In this document: one piece after another, positions 9,001 to 20,637 of the stretch | Position numbering within the stretch: position 1 is the first letter of the stretch | Layout of the letters: the number at the start of each line of letters is the position of its first letter | Assembly (NCBI GenBank): GCA_947179485.1 | Contig: CAMXBY010000036.1 | Location: forward strand, 1 to 64,000 | Direction: 5' to 3' | Length of the DNA: 64,000 bases | From: Allacma fusca | Lineage: Eukaryota; Arthropoda; Collembola; Symphypleona; Sminthuridae | Translations under genes and position numbers: made by a program | Notes under the pieces: generated by a model | What the model was told of the DNA's origin: nothing | What the model saw: the letters and a program-made list of their open reading frames with translations, nothing else | Database searches by the model: none

Positions 9001-10414
9001 CCATGAGAAGCAGTTTACAGCAATATTGTTGGTGCATTTGAAGTCAGCAATGTGCTTATAATTTGTTGGAAACCACTCATGTTTCCAAATAAGCTTATGC
9101 TTGACATAAGTTGAAGTTCGATTCTTGTTTGAATCGGATGGGAATAAGCTTGCTAAAACTGCCCATTTAAAGCACTGATTATCATTACTGTATACATTAA
9201 CTACACACTTTTTGTTGTATACTTTTGCTGGTATGGTAGCAAAGCAACCACCACCTAAAGGCTTAAATTAATTGATCTGTAAATCAAAACCTTTTATTTT
9301 ATATAACTTCCATCCGCCTCCAAACTTTTCAAACCAATCAACATGTATAGATAGTTGAGAATATATCTCACTAAGAATTGACTTCACCTCTGAGACATTT
9401 AACATTATTCTCATGTAGCCATTCAAAAATGTTGTGAAAGTCTCAGGTGCTGATAGGTTACTGTCTCTAAAAAATTGAACCTTGCATCCTAATCTGTAAC
9501 TTTATTGGACCTATCTCAGACATGCATTGACGAATTACTTTTAAAATGTTATCTGACTTGTCATTAAAGTATAGCATAGTATTAGTAGCGTTTTCGCATT
9601 CACGATATTTGTAAATACGAAAACGACCTCGTTGCGAAAAAACGCTAAAATAAGTACTTGGGATATCGTTTGATATATTACCACCTTGTTGTATATCATT
9701 AATATGCTCACTAGCATGCTTGTTAAGAATTGATTTACTTGGGTAAAATTTGCTGCAAATACTACAGTGGTGTGAGTCTGCTATATGAACTTCAAGCCAC
9801 TTATGAGAAACGAAGACTTTCCCACAAAAATTACATATAAAGTGCTTTCTTGGAGATTACTTACTAAACTTAGCATGATGAGCACTAGCTATATGATTTC
9901 TAAGAAGTTGAAAATCTAAACAAGTTTTATGACATAACTTGCAAACAAACCCCGTGCTAGATGTAAAAGCGTTCTGAAAATAAATTAATAAGCTGTTTGT
10001 AAAGATTTTGCTAATCCCTACAACATATGAAAGAAGATGTAGTCAAATTAAAAGACGTGTAATTCCACTTACTGTCAGGTGCTTTGAGTACGGTGAGTAT
10101 TCAAAGGCTCTTGAATGTTTGAGCTGGAGGTGAACTTGAAGAGATTTCTGACACATAAACACTTTCGCGCAAAAGCTACACTGCTGCATTCCCTTTTAAA
10201 ATTTAAAATCAGTAATATTAACACTAAAAACTAAAATGACAATTTCGAACACTTTTATATAATTGCAAAACATATATAATATACCTGAGATATAGATACA
10301 CGCTTAAGTAGCTGACCATGATGATTTCTAATATGAAGAGCCAGATACTGCTTGAGTTTCAAAAACTTTACTGCAAGCACAGCATTTATGCCAAGTGCTT
10401 ACTTGCGAATTCAT
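5997..10414 (-). pseudogene. Protein-primed family B DNA polymerase with N-terminal zinc fingers, spliced and broken
   Basis: Read from 10,414 down. The first exons encode C2H2 fingers: one damaged by a frameshift near 10,350, donor at about 10,285 (CAG|GTATAT); one at about 10,183-10,073 with donor ACA|GTAAGT; then three more from an acceptor at about 9,975, with a TAA at 9857-9859. Next come a Polinton-specific N-terminal region (FKPLGGGCF, NDNQCFKWAVLASLFP), broken by a shift near 9,480 and TAA at 9268-9270, then exonuclease motif YVDFECL. A donor GTT|GTAAGT near 8,467 precedes a Zn motif C-x2-C...DHCHRTG of endonuclease VII type, split by an intron (about 8,205-8,102). The polymerase part shows DVYLRTDVLLL, motif A (DKNSLYG), motif B (FYKLIINAFFGKT) and motif C (SDTDSL). 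Further lesions: TGA 7437-7439, shift near 7,340, TGA 6650-6652, shift near 6,220. The C-terminus ends at TAA 5997. It replicates Polinton DNA from a protein primer in the family; this copy is inactive. Confidence 0.9.
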
Positions 10415-10815
10415 TTTAATGAAATACAGCAAAATATTTACATGTATTTCAAAAACCGAAAAACAATAGCTGTATTTGACAATGTAACCGTTAGCTTGCA
10501 AGAAGCTGTTCTACTACTATTTAGTTGCTTTATATACTCCCAAAATTGATGATATAGATGAAAACCGGATATAGAATTAGCTTAGTTAACTATTCCTATC
10601 GACAGATTTCTACATTCTTGCTTATATTATAAATTACTCTGACATCTATGTGGATAAGCAGTTAGCATTAACAATATAAAGGTAATAATGCTTTTTTAAT
10701 AGGCTGAGATAGCAAATATTATTCATATAAATTGCCGTAAATTCTACTATATAATTCATTATAGAGTTTCCACTTACTAAGATTACAACTCTAATCTGAG
10801 CCAACATTGTTCAGC
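10415..10815. other. Divergent intergenic region
   Basis: About 400 bp between the polymerase start (minus strand) and the next gene (plus strand). It must hold both promoters if each gene has its own. I see AT-rich sequence with no convincing core promoter or gene. Confidence 0.5.
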
Positions 10816-11685
10816 ATGGAGAGCAGTACTCAAGTCTTCCAAGATGGTCAAGGAGACGCTTACACTGGTATGTATTAATCATTAGTTTTATTTCAATTTC
10901 ATTTGAATTTAAATATATACATGAATGTAATATGTAATTTAATAGTATAAAAATATTTGTGTACTTTGTAGATGAGAGTGAGAAAGGTGAATGTCCTAAC
11001 TATTCTGACATTTTGAGAGTACACAACTTATCTTTACCCACTCCTGTGTCTGGTCCTGTTGAAACGGTATGGAAGTCTCAATCTAATTCACGACAGGATG
11101 CAGCCCAAATTGCAGAGATTGTCCGGCAGGTGATGGGTGAATACTCCCCACAAAAGCGAGCAAGTTCTTCATCTGTGTCTGATGTAGTCGAGAAACCACC
11201 GAAGGCAAGACGTAAGATGAGTGGTATTTCGAGAAGGGGGAAGTCCAAAAAATGTGAGTTTTAAAATGCAATATATGTTGTGGTGCATGTGCTTTATGAA
11301 GATAGTAATATTAAGTAAGCAAATAATATTTCTGAATATCTAAGCTCAAGATTCAGTTAAGGGTTGCGCCAGCAAGGAGGGGGTGGAGCTGATTGATTTA
11401 GTGAGTGACAATTCTCCAGAATGTGGCAACAGCAAAGCACTAAGTGTACAATTCGCACCAAAGATGTACCTTGAACACAGCAAATGGAAGAACGGAACGT
11501 GGTACGTTGGGATCCGTCGAAAAAATGGTGAGTATAAAGATAGCTGGATGAACCTGAAGGAGCAAGGATTGCGAAATCTAGGTATAGCTGCTCAAAAGAT
11601 GTTCGAGATCGTCTTTACACATCCCGAGATGGATAAAAAAATGGATACTACAACAATTCTTTCTTCAGATTCTGAAGCAGAGTAG
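10816..11685 (+). CDS. Intact three-exon basic nuclear protein, possible PC4-like C-terminus
   Basis: Exons are 10816-10867 (donor CTG|GTATGT), 10972-11253 (acceptor TTTGTAG, donor AAT|GTGAGT) and 11357-11685 (acceptor ATTCAG). Phases agree and the joined frame of about 220 residues has no stop. The N-terminal half is polar and Ser/Pro-rich with a basic bipartite cluster KARRKMSGISRRGKSKK that looks like a nuclear localisation signal. After an acidic linker comes a compact domain with WKNGTWYVGIRRKNGE and then SWMNLKEQGLRNL, ending in an acidic tail (SSDSEAE). The order of two strands, a polar turn, and an N-L-x-E-Q-x-x-x-L helix recalls the single-strand DNA-binding domain of PC4/Sub1. That match is my inference. 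It lies between the viral polymerase and the dUTPase and, unlike most of its neighbours, is undamaged. Confidence 0.7.
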
Positions 11686-11957
11686 GCTTTGAATTATTCA
11701 TTGAAACATGAAAATTGCACTATTATATAGTTTCAATGTATGTTCACCTTAAATCAAAAACTATGAGTTTAGTAAATAAAATTATCACATAAATTGTATA
11801 AAACGAATATCATTAGCAAACGTAAGTAGTTCAATAGGAAATGTAATCATATCTCTGTTTATTCACAGCATGTTAGCAATGTAATCGCATTAACATTTTT
11901 TATCATAAGCATGCACAATTTCATAAGCCTGTAACGATATTGTATAGCAGCTTGGTC
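11686..11957. other. Convergent spacer with polyadenylation-like signal
   Basis: The spacer between two convergent gene ends holds AATAAA-containing sequence (TAGTAAATAAAATTATC near 11,770) that could end the plus-strand transcript. No gene seen. Confidence 0.35.
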
Positions 11958-12625
11958 TCAAATACCAGTTGAACCCAGCCCGGCTGCACCTCTTACAGTA
12001 TCATCAAGCACCTGCACAAAAAATCAGAGTTCAAGTAAATACAATTGTATATGCAAAGTGAATTTAAACAAATAGATTTATAATTATAATCGTATTTACA
12101 GTGCATGCTAACAAAATAATCATTACCTCAACCTCCTGTACCATCACATTCTCGTAGGGACAAATTATTAATTGCGCAATCCTGTCACCCCTGTGAATAA
12201 TGAAGTCTTCGCTGGAATGGTTGAAAAGGATCACATACACAATACCTCTGTAATCTTCATCAATGATTCCACCTTTTAAAAAATAAAGTAAACATATACC
12301 AAGCGAAATCGCATCCTTAGAAACAGTATCAAATACTATAACGATATTTGTAGACTTACCTCCAACGTCCAACCCGTTTTTTGCAGCTGGCCCAGACCGT
12401 GGGGATATTCTCCCAAACGTACCCTTCGGCAGCTGGATTTTCAGACCACTCGAAATTAAGCATCGGTCATGAGCTCGGACGGTAATGCTTTGTGCACTGC
12501 GTTAATGCAAACTTAAACTAGCATTATAAAAGGATGTTTAACCTATACCTCAAATTTTCCCAAGCATCAATGGCACAGTAAACACTTTCTTTAGAACTAT
12601 GTTTTGAAACTTTCCACTCATCCAT
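11958..12625 (-). CDS. dut: dUTPase (dUTP diphosphatase), intact, four exons
   Basis: Exons on the minus strand are 12625-12549, 12496-12360, 12272-12127 and 12011-11958; every junction is GT-AG and the phases agree. The joined frame is 138 codons with stop, near the usual 140-150 of trimeric dUTPases, which hydrolyse dUTP to dUMP and keep uracil out of DNA. Motif 2 is GRISPRSGPAAKNG, motif 3 GGIIDEDYRGIVYVILFN (catalytic Asp/Tyr region), motif 4 RGDRIAQLI and motif 5 RGAAGLGSTG. Motif 1 is atypical: an Asp is present (AIDAW), but the usual A-G-Y-D-L is not. The start ATG (12,623-12,625) lies at the very edge of a 162-bp satellite array that forms its whole upstream region. It could be a viral cargo gene of the Polinton or a host gene beside it; intactness next to decayed viral genes is noteworthy. 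Confidence 0.92.
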
Positions 12626-13337
12626 GCCCGTTCGGGAAAACACGCAATCTCAATGATTACTAAAGCGTAAGGTTCTCAACTAGTTTCCGCCTTTCATAAC
12701 ACTCAGCTGCAATTTTTCCAGATACGACATACTGATAAACAGTAGTCGCAATTCTTAAGAAACGCATCCACATTGTTACCAAATTATGCCCGTTCGGGAA
12801 AACACGCAATCTCAATGATTACTAAAGTCTGAGGTTCTCAACTAGTTTGCGCCTTCCATAACACTCAGATGCCGTTTTTCCAAATACGACATACTGATAA
12901 ACAGTAGTTGCAATTCTTAAGAAACGCATCCACATTGTTACCAAATTATGCCCGTTCGGGAAAACACGCAATCTCAATGTTTACTAAAGCGTAAGGTTCT
13001 CAACTAGTTTCCGCCTTTCATAACACTCAGATGCAATTTTTCCAAATACGACATACTGATAAACAGTAGTTGCAATTCTTAAGAAACGCATCCACATTAT
13101 TACCAAATTATGCCCGTTCGGGAAAACATGCAATCTCAATGATTACTAAAGCCTGAGGTTCTCAACTAGTTTGCGCCTTCCATAACACTCAGATGCAGTT
13201 TTTCCAAATACGACATACTGATAAACAGTAGTTGCAATTCTTAAGAAACGCATCCACATTGTTACCAAATTATGCCCGTTCGGGAAAACACGCAATCTCA
13301 ATGTTTACTAAAGCCTGAGGTTCTCAACTAGTTTCTA
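12624..13337. repeat. 162-bp tandem satellite, about 4.4 copies
   Basis: Units begin at 12624, 12786, 12948, 13110 and 13272 (exact 162-bp period), the last being partial. Each starts ATGCCCGTTCGGGAAAAC, which includes the small palindrome CCCGTTCGGG, and contains TTCTCAACTAGTTT and GAAACGCATCCACATT. Units differ by only a few substitutions, so the array is recent. It abuts the dUTPase start codon and so occupies its promoter side. Confidence 0.97.
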
Positions 13338-13384
13338 AAACAAATTTCCCGCGAGAGGTACACTTAAACATTTCACCTTAATCG

Positions 13385-13990
13385 GTGCAAAAATATTTTC
13401 GTCAACATTGCTACCTTTTCCCAGACAAGAATATCCACTTAATTTTGTTTTTATCTATTGGAAATTAAAAATATGACTTTAAAATACATATTCCCGCCCT
13501 TCCCTGGGCAAAAATATTCCCTTAAAAATTGTTACCTTTCAGGAGCAAAAATATTTCCCTTCAAAACAAACGCCTTTCTTGAATAAAAATACCGCCTAGA
13601 AAATTGTTAACTTTCCAGAGCAAAAATATCCTCTTAAAAATGGTTATCTTTCTTGAGCAAAATATCCCCTTCAAAATTGTCACCTCTCCGGAGCAAAAAT
13701 ATTCCCTGAAAAATTGTCACCTCTCCGGAGGAAAAATATTCCCTGAAAAATTGTCACCTCTCCGGAGCAAAAATATTTCCTGAAAAATTGTCAGCTTTCT
13801 TGAGCAAAAATATTCCCTTAAAAATTGTCACATTTAATGAGCAAAAATATTCCATTAAAAATTGTCACATTTAATGAGCAAAAATATTCCATTAAAAATT
13901 ATCACATTTAATGAGCAAAAATATTCCCTTAAAAATTGATACCTATCCTGAGCAAAAATCTTTCCTTAAAAATGTTTACCTTTTCAGATC
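13385..13990. repeat. Minisatellite of about 37-bp units
   Basis: The core GAGCAAAAATATTCC...TTAAAAATTGTCAC recurs with a period of about 37-38 bp, roughly 15 times. Units in the middle (13,690-13,930) are most alike; the flanking ones are more diverged. Confidence 0.9.
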
Positions 13991-14194
13991 TAATCCAGCT
14001 GCATACTGTGACCCCTTCTCTGGGATGGTTCCAAACTCGTCGCTTTTAACAACTTTCAAAACTTTGCTACACATTTTAACTCAAAATTATTCTTCCAAAA
14101 CAAATTTTTAAATAGATTCTCTGTTAACTTTTGACTCACACTCTTCTGTAATAACTCAGCAATAACGAGAGCATGGATCTATGAAACTAAATCA

Positions 14195-14430
14195 TTTCGC
14201 CACTTGCATGAATTGCAGCGTTAGCGTCTATAAATAATGTATGCTCATGTACATTGTCTGTAAATTATAAACACTTAGTGAAACTCTAGCTATAATAACT
14301 GAGAGCACTAACGTGACTGGAGCCTCATAAACCCATACATTCCAACACTTGCATGGATATGCAGCGTTAGCCTCTGCAAATAATGTAAGCTCATGTATGT
14401 GCTGTCTATAAATTTTAAAACTCAGATCAG
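14195..14430. repeat. Two-copy tandem repeat, about 146 bp apart
   Basis: CACTTGCATG...TGCAGCGTTAGC followed by AATAATGTA and GCTCATGTA appears at about 14,203 and again at about 14,348. Confidence 0.75.
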
Positions 14431-15129
14431 GTTACAACATTCTGACGTCTGGAACTTACAAGTTGCAGACGTAAGTTTATTGTAATTGCTGTATGGATGT
14501 GTGTCTTGATCCCAGCAATGGCTCAACACCATCATCAATAATTATTACACTTTACTACAAAATATCATTCAATTATTTACAAGACTTGCAATTATGATGT
14601 TTATCAATATCTGTCTCATGATAGACTCCCTTTTATGTATTAGTTACTGTTTTCCGTTTTGTACAGTCAACTAATCTCATGCTTATTGATTGCAATTTTC
14701 TCAATTAGCAATTTTCGGAACTTATGATATTTAAAAAAGTACTGATAGTTAACAACTAACAACAGTTGAAAAAATATCCTAAACACTTTGATTCAATAAC
14801 CAACAGTATGATATAACGCATTATATGATAAACGTTCGAGTGAAAACAATAAAAAGTGCGAGAAGTCTGATCTATTGGAATAGTGGGCCAGTATTGCTCC
14901 GACTTCAATGAGATATATATAGCTAGAGTAATTATTTAGGTTCCTGGGACTCAAGTGAGTGTTGAACCCCTGTTTTCTGCCTTAGTATTTGTTCTATCTA
15001 AAAGACGAAGCAGTATGAAGGATGAGGTACTGAACGCCGTTTTATACCTTCGAACCAGGGATTTTGAATGATACTGTTATGAAGTTCCGTGGTTTTGAAA
15101 TGTTTGAATAATACATGTATTATTAGTTT
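14431..15129. other. Anonymous AT-rich sequence
   Basis: No gene, RNA or clear repeat recognised on either strand. Confidence 0.5.
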
Positions 15130-15332
15130 AATCAAATAAATTTAAAAATAGCATTAAAAATATTTGCTGAATACCGTTATTAACCGTTTTAACCGAATTC
15201 ATTTTGCTTGAAAACCGTTGTAACCGATAGCGGTATTTTAAAATAACGGTAAACAAAAACCAAAACAGAAAAACAATTACAATAACGTATGACGAACTAA
15301 CGGAAACCTTATTTTTCGGTTATCCAGGTCTG
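15130..15332 (-). mobile_element. hAT-like miniature element fragment (CAGACCTGGATAACCG end)
   Basis: On the minus strand the fragment starts at 15,332 with CAGACCTGGATAACCGAAAA and contains CGGTT/AACGG words (AACGGTTAATAACGGTATT). It aligns for about 200 bp with 29,917-30,110 on the plus strand. The terminal CAG and length suggest a non-autonomous hAT element. The other end was not found. Confidence 0.6.
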
Positions 15333-17360
15333 ATATATACATAATATGTGTATACAAGATATAAATAATATAAAATATGTTAATACTGCAGTATGAGGAT
15401 CAAGAAATATTGTTTACTTGATTACTTCGCCTCAAGAAATAACCAATCATACGGAGGCTAAAACGGAAACAAGGGTATAAAAATCTAAAATAATTGGGAG
15501 TGTGTAGTGGATTTGGGAACATGAGTATTGGCAAGGTTGAGGCATCCGTCGGAATCGTAGCCAGGAACACAAATGAGTAAAATGAAATGAGATTTGTTGT
15601 GAGAATAAATAAATAAAATAAATGAGAAGAATTATTGTTAATGATTCTGTTCATATATTTTCACACGGCATTAACTTTATTGAATTCCACTATTAAGCAT
15701 TCATAATTATTCTAGGTTCCAATCTGAATGGTAAACTGTCTCTACCTTGGGTAGGGAGGTAGGATTCCCTTATGTACATCTAGAGTTAATACTCTACACA
15801 AAGTACCTGTAAATTGTAGTTATTCAAACTGTATGATTAAATGTCCGCAGATCTTTTATTCTAAGGTGTTCAAGAATTAGGAACTGTAAATATTCCTAGA
15901 TCAAAATGTAATATTACTTTAAGTAACCTAACTGACTCTTATTGTAACTCGTGCTTACGATACAAGCAAATGTCTTCCATAGTGGAGACCTTCCTCAAAT
16001 CACCTAACATAAATTGAATTGAATTTTGAGGAGGAAGACCTCAAACCTATGGGGTCTAACTACTGAGAAAAATATTAAGGAAAAAATATACAGTATTTTA
16101 TACGTACAACATAATATGGTCACATATACATACCGTGCAGTCACTCAGCCAAGTCTCGTGAAATGGGAAGGGGAACTGGTGAGGCAGCGATGAGCAGGGG
16201 TGACGAATGTATCTTCATGTGTAATATATGGCACACTTTGGAGCGTTGTGGAAAAGAGTCTTATTTAGGAAGAGAGTGAACTTTTAAGAAAGGGAACACA
16301 TGTGGTGGTTGGGCTTGCGTCTCTTCCGTCTTCTCATCATGAGAGGAAAAGTGTCTCTTTTAGTTAGAGTGTGAACAGAGTGTTAGTTCATGATGGGGTA
16401 ACTTGAGTCTCAAAAAAAGAATTTATTTCAGAGTTTATATTGGCACTTGGGTTAGAGTTGAGATTGGAACTTTTTAGATTTACACTCGTGGCGAGGGCTT
16501 GGGAGAAGATATTTTTAGAGCTCCGTGGGATCGACTTGCACCTCTGTGTTAGAAGATGTTTATATATGCTCAAGAGTTCTCCTCCTCTGGAGATCTCACC
16601 TTCTTAATTTGTCTACCTTTAGCACAGGTTTCATCTCCTTGGGGAGCTTGGGAGATCCCTTGTTGCGTTATTATTGGTGGGCTCGGTTGAGCGTCTCTCA
16701 TAGAGAGTTTCTATAGGGGCTCCTTGACGAGGAAGTCAGCCCCATTCTAAGTACACCTGTACTCAGAATCCTTTCATATGATTTCTTGCCGTGACGTAAG
16801 TTTAGCCTTAACAATATGAAGCCACTCTTCCAAGCAAACCACATGAGTTGGATATTCAGGATCGTAATGTGACTGTAAAAGATTTCACAGTTCTTAAATA
16901 AAAAATAATCTTGTTTTTAAAACTACATCTCATTTTGAGATTGAGCGAAATATTAAAAAAACATTTGCTGTTTTTGAACTTCCACGAATTTCCTGAAACG
17001 TTTACTTAAGCCAGGTTACTGGAAACCTTCGAGGTTAAAATTACACTCCAGCTACTATAGCCATGGATAACTGTTTTTCTAATGAAACGTTCAGCTCCAA
17101 ATTACATACGCTACGCCGTACACGTTTTGAATAATTTTAACAGCAAAAAGTGCACTCAAAACAATGATTGAGTCTCATTCTATTGAATTTATAAAATACT
17201 ATGAATTTTTAAATCAAACCCAGTTGAGTATTAATAATTATTGCCAGGTTCGTCTTAATTGATTTAAACACATTATGTTTAGTTTAACCTCATTTTCGTT
17301 AATTGAAATATTCTGCCAAATTAAAAATTACAAGACTTAATTAATTTAAATTACGAAGTC
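15333..17360. other. Mostly anonymous sequence; imperfect hairpin at 15,973-16,055
   Basis: An imperfect inverted repeat (CCATAGTGGAGACCTTCCTC against GAGGAAGACCTCAAACCTATGG) lies at 15,973-16,055. From about 16,130 to 16,800 the sequence is less AT-rich and may be an old transposon fragment, but I recognise no protein in it. A weak match to the TGGCGT block (CTTCCACGAA) is at 16,977-16,988. Confidence 0.4.
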
Positions 17361-19594
17361 AGCGTTAAACATTTGTAACTTCCACGCCAAGTTAAATATT
17401 CATGTGCCTTCTAAATGTACGTTTCTATAGGTAAATGTCCCATACATATACACAGATGTTCTGTATATAGTAAAAAATGAAAGAATTACAAGAATACTCG
17501 AACGCATACTGTCTACTAATATTGTCAACGTAGGTTGGGGTCACTCACTATTTGACTTCCAATCACCAAAGCTATTTAATTATTTATCGTGCTGATTATG
17601 AATTATTGAGATGAAATCAATAAATGAACTCACTTGTCACACTTGCAATTTTGAAATAAATAACCCGAAGTATGATTATTTATTCAAGGAAATGAAACGG
17701 AAAGAACTTAAAATCTTCTAACCAAAAATAACTTCAAATCTAAATTAGGATACAAGAACTGAATCTCAACGGATTCAAAAACATAAGTAAGGAATAACTC
17801 TCCGTTTAAGACTGAGAGTCTCAAAGTAACGTTTGCACACACATTGGCTTGCGCATAAGTAATGCATTACGTCATTCGCATATTCACATCACTGCTTAAG
17901 AGTTAACACTTCTTAAAATGAGAGCATGAGAATTCCCTCGTCCGGGATTTTTCCCTCTCTAGACGCAACTAAAGATTTGACCTTTGACGCTTATTAAAAC
18001 TTTATTACAAGTGACAAATTCACTTCTTAAAAACTACTTACAAACTATTTCTCCTGTGACCATGTATTCATGCCTAACAATATTTATAATATCCACAGTA
18101 AAGCAATAAAACAACGATTGTTGATTGTATTTGTCAGATTATACCTCAATGTAAATAAAAGGGACAGCTATAAAAATTACTGTAGCAGGTGTCATGTTTT
18201 AAATATTTGATAGGGAATGTTAGAATTACACTGAGCTCCACATCCAATTTAACCAACAGTTAGTTAATCAATGACATATTGGCAACTCAGAAATTTGACA
18301 TTTTTGGGTTTTTCCAATTCCAAAGTCTGATCTCTCTGCAATTGGATGTCAACTATGACTGGATGCTGATTGCACTGTACATAAAGCTGAATTCCGAAAT
18401 GCATTTTCGCACTTTAATTTTTAAAATTGATTTAATATTTGGCTTTGCAGCTTCCAAGTTTATTTAAAATTCGATTCAGATGTAAGAATAATGTATAAAG
18501 TCCTAAATATTCAAGTCATAAGTTCATAAGCCATAAGTGCACGAGAAAACCATTGTAGTTTCAACGCCACGTTACGTAATTTTTACGGTATCAAAACTTT
18601 GGCCTAGAAATTGGATTGGCATGCTGATTTGACTATTTCCGCTATTTATGCTCGAAAAGTTTGAAATGTGCTGTCCAGGTAACATTACGAAATGACTATG
18701 TTCAAACACCTTTGAACTTTTAGAGCTTTTACAAATATTCAAAGATTTTTCGTGTGTGTGTTGGATTAAAGTGGGTTAATTATTCAGTATTACTTGCCAG
18801 TTTAGCACTGAGTGCCAATTAAATTCAGACTGGATTAAACTTAATAATACAACTGAAGCTGATGTCACACAAAAATAAATTTATTTAAAGTAACAGTTCG
18901 AGCCAAACATGATACAACAGATTCTACTGACAGAGTAACAGACAGTGTCATAAGTATATTATTTACATGGAGTTTGTATGTTGCATGGAAATGATTATAA
19001 AATCATTGATTAATTGACACTTATTATTGTTTATAAAAGCCTTGAGCTACTTTTATGGTATTTAAATTTAAAATTACAACGCAGTCAGCATCGGAACGAA
19101 TTACTCCTTTCCATAATATTGCATCTTTATATACCAATGTTAGTCGTTGTTTTGGAAGCAATTCTCAAGTGCTCTAGTCTAACCGTATAAATGTTGCTTG
19201 AAGTAGTTACACATTTTTAAAAATTAATAACATAAAGGTAATGATGATGAAAAATACAAATACTCTGCAGTGTCATTCAGCAATATCACTTATCACTTCT
19301 TCAATTCACTAATTAAAACACTCCATGTTATTCCATTACCTTAATTTCAAATTATGCATCGTAACCCTGATAGGACTGGAATTATTGGAGCAAACTATAA
19401 TGTAAACAATGCTTGGCAAACAACTCCAACATCTCAAACTTGGGGAGAAACAATGGAATTTAAATTATAGTTGCGTATCGAAATTTTCAAGGAATCTGTT
19501 TCATTTGGGACTTGAAAACAAGTCAGTTACTCAAAATGAAAATTTCCATTTACTGGCGCAAAGACTTGACCTTCTGATTTCCACAAATTACTAC

Positions 19595-19918
19595 TTACTG
19601 CCGAGACAAGCCAGGCTGACACTTTACCAATTAAGGACAGGTGTGTTACGCACACCTCACTTGCCTGCGAGTGGCCTATAATTTTTCATGCGTTTCAGCG
19701 TGAAATAAAAGCGTGTATGCATATGAAATGTAAATATCTTGCAACATGACTAAGAAATTGAAACTCGATGGTTGACTCACTCATTACAAATCCAGAGACA
19801 ATCTTTGGTTGACGGCCACTCTATGGTAACAAGAATAAGCCTATCGGAGGCAAGAGAGGCGTGCGTATCACACCTGTCCTTAATTGGTAAAGTGTCAGCC
19901 TGACTTGTCTCCACAATA
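19595..19918. repeat. Inverted repeat of about 80 bp with a shared LTLYQLRTG frame
   Basis: The arm at 19,600-19,683 is matched in reverse complement at 19,833-19,915. Both encode RLTLYQLRTGV followed by RTP and LP (plus strand in the left arm, minus strand in the right). The LxQLRTG pattern resembles the RNase H end of LINE proteins, so this may be two facing LINE fragments. The spacer of about 150 bp has no known feature. Confidence 0.65.
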
Positions 19919-20637
19919 TGTGTTTTCGAAATCCTTCAAACTGTTTCAAATATGTTCTGGTTTTACGACTAAATCCCTTGTACGGCGTCAATGATTCATT
20001 CATTTGAAAATATAATACGAACTTCATATTCTGCTGGAGAAGACTTTCCCTGAATAACCTATTACATAAAATATTTTTATATAATTATACCTACACAGCT
20101 ACTATAATAAATACTTCAAGTCTCCATTCACTCATGACTATTAATTTGTAATATTCCATTCAAATTTATAACAAAAACAAAACGTTTTGAATAATAATTT
20201 TTTGATCACTACAGCCTGTTAATGAATATCTGACTCGAAATATTTTGTTTGAATAAATCAATACAAAACGTTATCCGTATTAAAGTTCCCATTACATTTT
20301 AAGGACAACAATGGTTGAAGGTTATTTACCCCTAGAATTCATTATAATTACATATCAAGTTGTTTGACTATTTTTCAAAGAGACAATTAATATGCGCAAT
20401 ATGAACCAGACAACACTAACTGCTGGGTTTTTAATTTCTGATATATTGTATTTATTTGCACATAAATGGCACTAATACATTTGAACCAATTGGATATTAA
20501 ACCGATTATTAAATTTATTAAAAAATTACTATCTATGACTTGTCCTAAATGCTTTGCTTCGATAGAATATTTTGAAGTTTTGAAATTATTAAAATATTAA
20601 AAAGGTTTTTTAAAAACCTCCTATTGTAACATGCGAG

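Noticed and set aside
10352..10549. Plus-strand 65-codon open frame
   Set aside because: It is antisense to the first zinc-finger exon of the polymerase and has no features of its own.
12624..13337. 162-bp array as a coding tandem-repeat protein (162 is divisible by 3)
   Set aside because: No frame stays open across consecutive units on either strand.
12624..13990. CRISPR-like array
   Set aside because: Units are contiguous head-to-tail repeats without variable spacers, in a eukaryotic context.
1..14000. Polinton terminal inverted repeats
   Set aside because: I compared the sequence before the integrase with the region after the dUTPase and saw no inverted match. The left flank is a miniature element instead.
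13911..14111. 66-codon open frame at the end of the 37-bp minisatellite
   Set aside because: Its first half is repeat sequence, and no start context or family supports it.
16388..16716. Overlapping open frames on both strands near 16.5 kb
   Set aside because: No known domain, no consistent splice structure and no conservation evidence. An old transposon fragment is more likely.
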